Of a DNA stretch of 64,000 nucleotides, positions 35,702 through 44,300 are shown piece after piece. Source of the DNA: Flavobacteriales bacterium (lineage in GTDB: Bacteria > Bacteroidota > Bacteroidia > UBA10329). The notes beneath the pieces were generated by a model that made no database searches, was not told where the DNA came from, and saw only the letters and a list, made by a program, of their open reading frames with translations. Positions within the stretch are counted from its first letter, which is position 1. Every line of letters begins with the position of its first letter. The position numbers and the translations under genes were made by a program. The stretch covers positions 1 to 64,000 of the forward strand of contig WGMW01000027.1 of the NCBI GenBank assembly GCA_016124845.1. The letters run 5' to 3'.

Positions 35702-35720
35702 TTGAATTTGGTCAAAAGAA

Positions 35721-35745
35721 AAAGGAGCGCAATTTGCGCTCCTTT
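35721..35745 (-). terminator. Terminator for the minus-strand small peptide transcript
   Basis: AAAGGAGCGC and GCGCTCCTTT form a 10-bp stem with a 5-nt loop. On the minus strand it is followed by CTTTTTCTTTT-type T-rich sequence, which fits termination of the 55-residue peptide transcript coming from 36056. Confidence 0.6.
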
Positions 35746-35758
35746 ACCAACAAACCGG

Positions 35759-35830
35759 ATTCTTATAAGAATTGAGGAAAACCTAAAACCTCAACTTACT
35801 TCGACCTAAGGAGAAAACCTAAAAACTCCT
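35759..35830. other. Three short inverted repeats, two with the same AAAACCTAAAA loop
   Basis: ATTCTTATAAGAAT (35759-35772) is a perfect 14-nt palindrome. Hairpin A (35772-35794) has arms TTGAGG/CCTCAA and hairpin B (35809-35830) arms AGGAG/CTCCT; both enclose AAAACCTAAAA (B has one extra A). Different arms around the same loop suggest selection on the loop or recent duplication. They lie in the 3' untranslated region of the small peptide gene. Confidence 0.5.
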
Positions 35831-35888
35831 GTTTCGGGGACCAATCCGAATGCTGCGGTCGAAGGTTTGAATCCTATTAGCGTTTGTA

Positions 35889-36056
35889 TTAATAATCTGT
35901 TTCCTCAAGACCGATGATCTTTGCTTCTGCATCGATCTGACTTTGAGTGATGTTGTTCTCTTTGATTAATTTGTCAATGGTAGCTTGGTCAATGTTTGAA
36001 GTATCTCGTGTTGTTATTACTCCGAATGCGACCAATACAGCGATTAAAAGTTCCAT
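35889..36056 (-). CDS. 55-residue membrane-anchored peptide
   Basis: An ATG-initiated frame of 55 codons encodes a hydrophobic N-terminal helix (MELLIAVLVAFGVI) followed by a charged, helical tail (IDQATIDKLIKENN...AEAKIIGLEE). It could be a single-pass inner-membrane peptide. No family is recognised. Support is the open frame, the sensible hydrophobic start, the structured 3' region and a terminator downstream. It is divergent from helical-repeat protein C. Confidence 0.5.
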   Translation of the reverse strand: MELLIAVLVAFGVITTRDTSNIDQATIDKLIKENNITQSQIDAEAKIIGLEETDY

Positions 36057-36161
36057 AATTCCTTATTTTTAATTGGTTAGACTGAGTCCTTTTATGTGAA
36101 AGGCGTTGTATTCGTTTGGTCGTTTATCGATACTTTTATTTTTTATCGACAAACGACACAA

Positions 36162-37724
36162 TTGACCTTGAAAGGGCTGGAACAACTGCGCAGTATCCAC
36201 TTCATGATGGACAGGAATGAGAAGGTTGCATTGCGCAACTATCTCAATTGCTTCGAATCGAGAAAGAAGGGGCATAAACCCCGATCGGTCATTCTCCTCG
36301 ACCTTCTTGAGAAATATGAGGACGACAAAAAGGTTCTCCTTCTGCTCAAAAAGAAGATTCCTTCGGAAGATGCAAGGAGGATGGTCATCATGCGACTCAG
36401 AGAGAAGATGCTCGCTTCCCTCAGTCTGGACATCAATGTTTCAAGAGAAGAGAATTATGATGAACAGGCACGTGTTAGGGCAACGGTGGTTCTCGGAAAG
36501 TTGCAATCAGGGCTACTTCTTGGAAGAGGTCAGCGAAAATTCGGCTTCTTCGTATTGGATCGGGCCATTGAGAATGCTGTTCAATATGAGTTTTATGATG
36601 ATCTGGTGGAAATGCTTTCCATGAAGCGGCAGCTTGTCAAGGCCTATACTGGTTCAGATCAGGCTTTCTATGATCTGGTCTCAGAAATTGAAGAATACGC
36701 GAAGAAAAGAGATGCAGCCAACTTGGCGAAGCAGTATTTCGAGGAGATCACGATGCGGTATGGTTTCAAGGGGCTGAGCCGTCTGCCGGCCGATCCGAAG
36801 CAGCTTGAATTCTTAAAGGAAAGAATAGACAACCTTCAGGATGCATTTGAAAAGACCGGTTCGGCAACGGTCGGGTATTACTATTTCTTCCTTTTGGTTG
36901 AATATCATCAACTACAGAATAATCTGGCAGAATCGTCTGAATCGCTTTCCAACCTGGCGCAGATCCTTGAGAATAATCCAGCTATAAGAAGAAAGGTGCG
37001 CTTGGCGAGTGTACACCTCAACCTTGGGGCCAATGAACTTTGGCGGCATCATTTCGCAGAGGCAAAGAAGGAGTTTGAGACCAGTTTGACCTACATCCGC
37101 GAGAATACCCGCAACCATGCGGTGATCACAGAACTGCTTTTCTATTCTTTATTTTATGCTGGCAAGATGGCAGAGGCCGAGCAAGTACTTGAAACCATTG
37201 TAGAAAGCAAGCATGTCGATCAGAGTGAGTTCCGCAAGGCGGTGAGAAGTTACCTACTTGCTTGCGTGTCGTTTGCCAAGGGCGAGTTCCGAAAAGTGAA
37301 CCTGCGGCTGGCAAACAGCCATCACATAGGTAAGGATAAGGAAGGGTGGAACATTGGTTCACGTGTGCTGAGCATTATGCTTGCCATTGAACGCGAGAAG
37401 CATGATTATGCCGATTCGCAGATTGTCAATCTTCGCCAATTTATGCGTGAGGGGCTTAAAGGCATTGAAGTAAGACAACGCGATAAGCTGATATTGGAAC
37501 TACTGGTGGAATTGCGTAAAAAGAGCTACGATTTTCAAGAGGTTGCGGAGGCTAAAAAGGAAATTCTCCAACAACTATATCTTGATAATATTGAAACAGG
37601 TTGGCTGCTGCAAACTCCCGAAATGATCTGTTTCCATACATGGTTTACAGACAAGTTGGAAGAGCGCGCCTACGAGCCAAATTATAGCCGCCAGTATATT
37701 TTCCGCGAAGCTGTTCTACAGTAA
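36162..37724 (+). CDS. Helical-repeat (TPR-like) protein C
   Basis: The 520-residue soluble helical protein is a distant paralogue of the fibre-locus partners at 16131-17618 and 51620-53134: DRNEKVALRNYLNCFE aligns with SRTEKAYIKKRG, and the helix-pair pattern and length agree. The longest frame opens with GTG at 36096; I prefer TTG at 36162 (or 36168), because TACTTTTA at 36131-36138 looks like the -7 element. The ATG at 36204 would cut into the conserved N-terminus. Unlike its paralogues it is not next to a fibre gene. The function is unknown. Confidence 0.65.
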   Translation: MTLKGLEQLRSIHFMMDRNEKVALRNYLNCFESRKKGHKPRSVILLDLLEKYEDDKKVLLLLKKKIPSEDARRMVIMRLREKMLASLSLDINVSREENYDEQARVRATVVLGKLQSGLLLGRGQRKFGFFVLDRAIENAVQYEFYDDLVEMLSMKRQLVKAYTGSDQAFYDLVSEIEEYAKKRDAANLAKQYFEEITMRYGFKGLSRLPADPKQLEFLKERIDNLQDAFEKTGSATVGYYYFFLLVEYHQLQNNLAESSESLSNLAQILENNPAIRRKVRLASVHLNLGANELWRHHFAEAKKEFETSLTYIRENTRNHAVITELLFYSLFYAGKMAEAEQVLETIVESKHVDQSEFRKAVRSYLLACVSFAKGEFRKVNLRLANSHHIGKDKEGWNIGSRVLSIMLAIEREKHDYADSQIVNLRQFMREGLKGIEVRQRDKLILELLVELRKKSYDFQEVAEAKKEILQQLYLDNIETGWLLQTPEMICFHTWFTDKLEERAYEPNYSRQYIFREAVLQ

Positions 37725-38089
37725 TTCCCACTCTCCAATTCTTGATTTTTCGTGCTTTACCGATGAGGCATGTCGTTGGTCTATCAGTCGGTCATAACAA
37801 ACGATTTTGTCGATCATTTTCTCCTTTTATCGAAAGGTTACAGTTGTTTGTCCATTTTTTGATGATTTAATTAACACTTATTTAGGATGCTCTGTAATCC
37901 TTAATTCACAGGCATTTCCTGCGTTTTAATTGGTTTCTGACTGTTCAGAATTACCCGAACTCTTGACAACCATATTATATAAGCAGCTCACCTTTGGGTC
38001 AACAAATCGAAACAACTGACCAAAAACAAAACGATTTAAAAACCCCCGCTGATCGGCCTGACCACCGAGAGGCATAAAACCTAAAGATT
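37725..38089. other. 365-bp AT-rich intergenic region upstream of panB
   Basis: Stops are frequent in all frames and no gene is evident. A weak promoter candidate is TTG (37963-37965) with CACCTTTG (37989-37996), 93 bp before panB. No terminator or RNA structure stands out. Confidence 0.4.
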
Positions 38090-38917
38090 ATGAGTGTTCT
38101 AAAAAACTTTAAAAAACTGAAGGCCGAAGGCAAAAAGATCGTAGTGGTGACCTCATACGATTACTGGAGTGCCAAGATCCTTAACGAGACTGACGTAAAC
38201 GGTATTTTAATTGGTGACTGTTCAAGCATGGTGATGCATGGGCATGAAGACACGTTGAATTCTGACGTGGACATGATTGCCATGCACACCAGAGCTGTGA
38301 GAAAAGGCGCGAAAGACAAATTCCTTATCGCTGCCATGCCGTTTATGAGCAACCGCAAGGGATTGAAAGATGCAATGGATAATGTGGAAACCCTGATCCG
38401 TGCCGGAGCAAATGCGGTAAAGATTGAAGGAGTGGAGGGCAACGAAGAGCTTTATGCTCACCTGTCTGAGTCTGGCATCCCAGCCATCGGCCACATTGGC
38501 CTTACACCATCGCACCACAACATGATCGGAGGATTCAAAGTTCAAGGGAAAGACCTGGAAAGTGAGTTGCAGATCGTGGAAGACGCGAAGAAACTGGAAG
38601 AGCTCGGTTGTATTGCTGTTGTTCTGGAGGCGGTTCCTCAACATGTTGGAGCTGCTGTAAGAGATGCGGTCTCCATCCCAGTAGTAGGAGTGGGAGCGGG
38701 CATCGAGGTGGATGGCCAGGCACTTGTTCTTCAGGACATGCTCGGTTTCTCAACCGACTTCAAGCCAAAGTTCGTAAGGACCTACATGTACGGAGCTGAC
38801 CTCATCAAAGATGCAGTGAATCAGTTTGCAGCCGATGTGCATGCAGAGGCTTTCCCATCTGCGAAAGAGACCTATGCTCCTGCCAAAGAGCAGTTGCAAC
38901 TACTTAAGGTAGCGTAA
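38090..38917 (+). CDS. panB: 3-methyl-2-oxobutanoate hydroxymethyltransferase
   Basis: The 275-residue protein shows the PanB landmarks: VTSYDYWSAKILNE, GILIGDCSSMVMHGHEDTL, FLIAAMPF, AVKIEG, GHIGLTPSHHNMIGGFKVQGK and GVGAGIEVDGQALVLQDMLG. It transfers a hydroxymethyl group from methylene-tetrahydrofolate to 2-oxoisovalerate in pantothenate synthesis, in the cytoplasm. No other pantothenate gene lies nearby. A transposase-domain relic follows 32 bp later. Confidence 0.93.
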   Translation: MSVLKNFKKLKAEGKKIVVVTSYDYWSAKILNETDVNGILIGDCSSMVMHGHEDTLNSDVDMIAMHTRAVRKGAKDKFLIAAMPFMSNRKGLKDAMDNVETLIRAGANAVKIEGVEGNEELYAHLSESGIPAIGHIGLTPSHHNMIGGFKVQGKDLESELQIVEDAKKLEELGCIAVVLEAVPQHVGAAVRDAVSIPVVGVGAGIEVDGQALVLQDMLGFSTDFKPKFVRTYMYGADLIKDAVNQFAADVHAEAFPSAKETYAPAKEQLQLLKVA

Positions 38918-38949
38918 TCCAAGTCGAACCGACCAAAAACCTACGACCC

Positions 38950-39441
38950 ATGGAAACGTCTTACCTGAAAATTGCAAAGAGTCTTTCTCCAGGCTTCTCT
39001 TACCCGAACTTCGATGCATTCATCGATAACCTCAACAATCAGGAAATGGAATGGTACGCCACCTTCCGCAACCACGTAACTGATAAGATCGAGGACTACG
39101 ATTTCGAGGAGTTGACCGAGGAAGGCATCAGAACGCTGCTTCCTGTAAGAACCCTTGCTGCAATGATCATTATGCAAGAAGGTTTCGGTTGGGGAGATGC
39201 ACAACTGATCAACGAGTGCAAAAATGACCTACGTGTCCGTCATGCTTTGGCCATAAGCGAAGCTGGAACTGTGCCTACGGCCGAGATGATGGATAAGTTC
39301 AAAACACTTTTGGCTGAGTTCAGCAGAAATACCGGAGTTGATCTAATGGCAGAATTGACCGAAAAGTTGACTGCCGATAAGGGTCCGGTAATGAAACTCG
39401 GAAGTGGAAGAATAATGCTTTGGGCTATGCGGGTGGCCTGA
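38950..39441 (+). CDS. Stand-alone IS1182-like transposase N-terminal domain
   Basis: The 163-residue protein resembles the DUF772-type N-terminal domain of IS1182/IS5-like transposases: LLPVRTLAAMIIMQEGFGW, then AQLINECKNDLRVRHAL, then EAGTVPTAEMMDKFKTLLAE. Intact transposases continue for another 250-350 residues with a DDE core, absent here and downstream. It may be a truncated relic or a domesticated domain; the frame is clean and ATG-initiated. It is transcribed with panB. The family call is from memory of motifs. Confidence 0.5.
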   Translation: METSYLKIAKSLSPGFSYPNFDAFIDNLNNQEMEWYATFRNHVTDKIEDYDFEELTEEGIRTLLPVRTLAAMIIMQEGFGWGDAQLINECKNDLRVRHALAISEAGTVPTAEMMDKFKTLLAEFSRNTGVDLMAELTEKLTADKGPVMKLGSGRIMLWAMRVA

Positions 39442-39483
39442 CAGGAAAAAGAGATCCGCAAACCAACAAACCTGGAACTGGAA

Positions 39484-39521
39484 CACCGAAGGCTTCTCAC
39501 GAAAGTGGGGAGCCTTCGGTG
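39484..39521 (+). terminator. Long hairpin after the transposase-domain gene
   Basis: CACCGAAGGCT and AGCCTTCGGTG form an 11-bp perfect stem, extended by TCTCAC/GTGGGG around a GAAA loop. There is no T-run, so termination is only probable. Confidence 0.55.
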
Positions 39522-39674
39522 CATTCAGCTATGTTAAAACATTTGCCTTTAAGTATTGCCTTGCAATTCCGGATGACGTGAAGGTCATGCTTTGTAGAGT
39601 ATCATTCCATCTGTATGCTCCTCCGTCAATCGAACACGCGCGCTGCACGATAAATCATCTGACCTGATGATGGC

Positions 39675-39691
39675 CGTCATTCTCAATGACG
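39675..39691. promoter_or_regulatory. Inverted repeat upstream of the FISUMP gene
   Basis: CGTCATT and AATGACG are perfect 7-bp arms around CTC, 44 bp before the ATG. GATCTTTG (39704-39711) is a one-mismatch -7 element just downstream, so the repeat overlaps the promoter region. Confidence 0.45.
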
Positions 39692-39735
39692 CCTTCGCAA
39701 AGAGATCTTTGAGTTAACATTTTAAAAGAAAAATC

Positions 39736-40479
39736 ATGTTATCCAGAAAAACACAAACCACAGTTTTGGGCATTATTGCCCTTTCCGTTGTTGTATCCTT
39801 CAGCTCCTGTAAAAAGGATGATGACCCTGATGACAGCGGCACAACTTCCATTGTCTTTAACCAGAACCTTACCTATGGAACGATGACCGATGTGGAGGGA
39901 AATTCCTACAAGACCATCCAGATCGGCAATCAGACCTGGATGGCCGAAAACCTACGGACCACGAAATACAATGATGGCAGCAACATCCATCTGGGTGTTG
40001 CCGACTCGGTGGGGTGGTATGTTTCGGGGGAAGGCATCTATTACACCTACAACGACACGCGCAATACGGATACCACCCGCATCATGGGCATGCTCTATTC
40101 GTGGTATGCTGTGAACACCGACAAATTGGCGCCTGCCGGATGGCATGTTCCGACCCAAGCTGAATGGGACGAGCTGGTGACCTACTTGGGAGGAACGAAC
40201 ACGGCCGGTGGTAAGATGAAGGAGACCGGATTCACCCATTGGGGCGATCCCAACTTGGATGCCACCAATGAGAGTGGCTTTACGGCCCTGCCTGCTGGAC
40301 GGATGTATCCGATCGGGCCGACCTACACCCACTATTCCTTCGCTGCTTGGTTCTGGAGCACTACTTCATATAGTGCAGGCGAGGCCATTTATTGTGGCCT
40401 TGACCACAATAATGCTGTTGCGGCCAGATACCATTCGCAGAAAATTTATGGCTACTCGGTCCGGTGTGTCAAAGACTGA
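39736..40479 (+). CDS. FISUMP-domain lipoprotein
   Basis: The 247-residue protein has a lipoprotein signal ending in SFSSC and a FISUMP domain (Fibrobacter succinogenes major paralogous domain, TIGR02145): GTMTDVEGNSYKTIQIGNQTWMAENL, then YSWYAVNTDKLAPAGWHVPTQAEWDEL, then SGFTALPAGRM, ending YGYSVRCVKD. Such proteins are surface-exposed and of unknown function. A Ser/Asp-rich linker follows the anchor. Confidence 0.88.
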   Translation: MLSRKTQTTVLGIIALSVVVSFSSCKKDDDPDDSGTTSIVFNQNLTYGTMTDVEGNSYKTIQIGNQTWMAENLRTTKYNDGSNIHLGVADSVGWYVSGEGIYYTYNDTRNTDTTRIMGMLYSWYAVNTDKLAPAGWHVPTQAEWDELVTYLGGTNTAGGKMKETGFTHWGDPNLDATNESGFTALPAGRMYPIGPTYTHYSFAAWFWSTTSYSAGEAIYCGLDHNNAVAARYHSQKIYGYSVRCVKD

Positions 40480-40500
40480 ATTCCAATGCGGTAGATTGTA

Positions 40501-40540
40501 AAACATCCCCGGGCAAGCCATTCGCCCGGGGATGTTTCTT
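40501..40540 (+). terminator. Terminator between convergent FISUMP and Cys-rich lipoprotein genes
   Basis: AAACATCCCCGGGC and GCCCGGGGATGTTT form a perfect 14-bp stem around a 9-nt loop; its tail has TTTCTTTC. It probably works in both directions. Confidence 0.8.
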
Positions 40541-40557
40541 TCAGAGGATTACGTTGA

Positions 40558-40767
40558 TCATTTTGTCTTCAGTTTTTCCTTGCAGTCGCATCCGAGTGCT
40601 TTGGCATTGGCCACAGCCGCATTGTAATCGTCTTTTGAACTGTAATCATCCACACAGAATTCAGGTGAAGCTCCTAATGGGCAATTGCTGCACTCTGCAC
40701 ATTTCTTACATGAGTTGAATCCCGCAACAGCTGAGAACATTGCAAGCATTAGTACGATCTTTTTCAT
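40558..40767 (-). CDS. Small cysteine-rich lipoprotein
   Basis: The 69-residue protein has a signal peptide with a lipobox-like FNSC (Cys20) and six further cysteines (Cys23, 26, 29, 38, 60 and 62) in CKKCAECSNCP, EFCVDD and GCDCKEK. The paired spacing suggests disulfides or metal binding in a surface-anchored mini-domain. It has no recognised family. It lies directly downstream of the fibre pseudogene. Confidence 0.6.
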   Translation of the reverse strand: MKKIVLMLAMFSAVAGFNSCKKCAECSNCPLGASPEFCVDDYSSKDDYNAAVANAKALGCDCKEKLKTK

Positions 40768-40784
40768 GGTCGGTGTTTTTGGTT

Positions 40785-41282
40785 TGATGCAAGATAGTCA
40801 ACCTATTGGGAAGTCCCGTCTTATCCTCATTTGCACTTTCTTCCACTTGGACCTTGGTGTCATTAGCTGCATCTGCAACGGTATCAGTAGCCAACGATGC
40901 AACGGACGTTCAACTTGCATTACCATCTGTGTCAGAGGTAAGCACATACCATCTGCTTGGTTACCATCCTAATACTTGATATGTACCACCACATGCAGGG
41001 TGGTATCAGGTATACTGGTACCAATGCCGATCCCTCCACTTTTGAGTACCACCATGGCATTGGAATTTTTCAGGTAGATTCCATTTCAGATCACAAATGG
41101 TCGGTCGTCATTATCCCAGCCGGTTGTGTTGTTCGGTCTTTGTTGGAGTTGTAACTTCCGATCCTGAAATTCATACTTCCTCAGCTTCCCGAACCTTTCA
41201 CGCCTACGCAAACATGGTCGGTCTGCGAATGGGCGGAGGAAAGCAGGAAGATGAGGGCTGTAGTGAAACTGAATGTTCTCAT
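40785..41282 (-). pseudogene. Decayed tail-fibre-like gene
   Basis: A signal peptide (MRTFSFTTALIFLLSSAHS-Q) opens at 41282 but a stop follows after 33 residues. Further on, scattered over all three frames, are recognisable pieces of the neighbouring fibre gene: WDNDDRPFVI (intact WDLADRLFTI), NAMVVLKSGGIGIGTS (DAMVVLKSGEIGVGTS), IPDTTLHVV, DGNQADG and DTKVQVEESANED (DTKIQVEESADED). Several stops and frameshifts separate them. The copy is therefore a dead, shorter relative of fibre B. It lies 18 bp downstream of that gene in the same direction. Confidence 0.8.
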
Positions 41283-41300
41283 GTGTTCATTCTTTTGATG

Positions 41301-44300
41301 TTATTTGGAAATGGTTGATTCCAATCCCAATTGTGCTTCAATTCTTTCGAGGCGGGATGAATTCGATGCTTTTTCAGCAGAAAGCTCTGCTTTCAACGCA
41401 TCATTCTCCGCTTTCAACTCCTTCACCGCATTGATCAGCATATAGGTCATGGCCGAATTGTCCACGTTCAGGTATTCTGTGCCATCCTTTTCGAAGTTGC
41501 CCACCATGTAAGGGGCAATTTCCTGCAATTCCTGCGCGATCACACCCACGTATTCCGGTTCGGTATCGTAGCCTGATTTCTCATTGTAGTGATAAGTAAC
41601 GGGGCGTATCTGCATCAATGCCTCCAAGCCATCGCTGTACTCGTTGATGTCCTGCTTCAGTCTGCGGTCTGAGGTGGCGGTCCAACTGCCACCGCCTGTT
41701 TTGGCGGCCGTGCCGTTCACCTGTAGCGCATAGGTTGGGCTGGTTGCAAAAATTCCAACGTTACCATTCTGATTGATGGTCAAGGCATCGCTGGCATCTA
41801 CCCTGAAAAGAAATGAGTTTCCTGTTTTGAAAACGAAAGGGGAGTTGAGGTCAGCCGTGTCGGGTGTAAGGATGTCGAAGTTTCTGCCTGTGGCTGTCAG
41901 CAAACTCAGCAGTTTGGTTTCGGTGGTGCCATCAGTGGTGTTCACCTCAAGGCCGTTCGTGACGTTCAGTTCGCCATTCACCAGCAACAGATCATTGTCA
42001 AACTCTCCATAGATCAGGGGAGTTGATGTATTTGAGTTGGCGATATACAACTTGTTCGAACCTGTCTCATTGTAGCCAGCGTTTTTTCCGATGAATATGT
42101 TGTGGGTTCCATTCGCACACTCCCGTCCTGCTCCGTTGCCAATGTAAACGTTAGAAGCGCCATTTGTGGCGTTGAAGCCAGATTGGTATCCGATATAAAC
42201 ATTAGCTCCTCCGGAACTTGCATTGTACCCAGATGAACTTCCTATGAACGTATTCTCTGTTTCCGTGGTCTGATATCGTCCTGCGATGTTGCCTACAAAT
42301 GTGTTGTTCGAGCCAGTGGTGTTTGATGAACCGGCCTTTCTTCCAATGAAGGTATTGGCTCCTCCGGACGTATTCATTTCGCCTGCCAGTCCTCCTAGAA
42401 AGACATTAAGTGTACCGCTACTGTTTGAGATTCCGGCCGCGCGACCGATGAACGTGTTGTCATCCGGGTCGTTGGCGAAAGCAATATTGGTGTAACCGTA
42501 AGCATTTGTTCCAATCGTCAATCGTTCACTCCCCGCAATATCAAATCGGATGATGTCCTCATCCGCGCTTTCCTCAACCTGAATCTTAGTGTCACCGTCA
42601 GCATCTGTTAATTCGGCAGATGTGGCCACCGACTGCCAACTGGCGTTTCCATCGGCATCGCTGGTCAGCACGTAGCCATCGGCCTGGTTGCCATCCTCAT
42701 ATTTTATCTGCCCCACCACATGCAGGGTGGTATCGGGTGTGCTGGTACCAACGCCTATTTCTCCGCTTTTCAGAACTACCATTGCATCTGAACGATTGGA
42801 TGAGCCTGTTCCATTACCGATTGTAAAGAGGCGGTCTGCTAGATCCCAGTCGCTACTGTTGCTAGGGGTGTAATTCGTACTGTATCTGCCTATGGTGACC
42901 TCATAAGCAGAAGGTGCCTTTGTGTAGTGTCCAATGGACGTGGCCGAATATCCACTTGCAGTTGAGAACAATCCCATGGTAGTGGAATATCCTCCGCTGG
43001 CAGTTGTATTGAACCCCATGGCAGTAGCGTTTACTCCGCTGGCCACGGTGGAAGTTCCCATGGCGGTTGAGACGTCACCACTGGCGGTGGTCTGTGATCC
43101 CAGTGCTGTGGCCTTGACACCGCTGGCGTCCGTCAGATAGCCTAACGCGGTAGCAGATATGCCTTTGGCCGTGGTGCCGTATCCGCTGGCAAACGAGTAG
43201 TTTCCAATGTTGGATGCGTCCCATTCATTGAGATTGACCAGACCCGCGCGGAACGCACCTTTACCTTTGTCAAAGAAGAAGCGGCTGTCATGGTCAGTGT
43301 TCCCATCATCATCCAATTGGGGGGAGCCGAACACGAAGTCGTCTGCGGTCTCATCCACCATACTGCCTGGAAGAACAACCCCATTCAGTGTATCGAAAAC
43401 GGAAGTGACTGGCAGGGAAGAGGCGGCTGTCCAATTGGCATTTCCCACGGAATCACTTGTCAGTACATAGCCATCGGCCTGCGTTCCGTTATTGATGCGC
43501 AGCGTTCCGTTTACGGCAAGGAAATCATTGTCGAATTCACCATAGATCAACGCGGCCGAGGAATCAGCATTTGAGTTTTCAATATAAAGTTTGTTGTCGC
43601 CAACCATGCTTTCTCCGGCATGTGCTCCCAACAATACACTATTACTGCCTTCAAAACCATACCCCGCCTTGTAGCCTAATGCCGTGTTCTCATCTCCAAC
43701 GTTACCGGGAAAAGACTGTTGCCTTAAACTCCAGTAACCCACAGCGGTATTATTGTTTACGTTACCACGTTGCAATGCTTGGGATCCAACAACCACATTA
43801 TAAGCCCCCGTCTCGTTCTCATTGAGCGTAAGGTATCCCAATGCGGTATTGGAATTGTAGTCAAGGTCGTCACTTGCTCCAGCTAATTCTCCAAGGAATA
43901 CGGAGCTTCCAGTATTTAGTACTTCCAACCGTCCGCTGTCCATTCTGAAGAATTCGGTACCTGCCATGTCAAAGCGGATGATGTCCTCATCGGCACTTTC
44001 CTCCACCTGTATCTTGGTGTCCCCGTCAGCATCCGCAATCTCAATGGCCGTGGCGGTTGCTTGCCAACTGGCATTGCCGCTGGCATCGCTGGTAAGCACA
44101 TAGCCATCGGCCTGATTGCCATCAACCAATTTCATGGTTCCCTCCACATGCAGCTTGGCGGATGGGGCAGAAGTTCCGATACCCACATTGGCACTGCTGC
44201 CCAACACGAGCGAATTGCTCTGAGTTACTGTTGCCCCCGCACCGATGGCCGTGGCGTTGGATAGGGTAGGGCTGCCATCGGCATTGGCCCCTATGTATGT

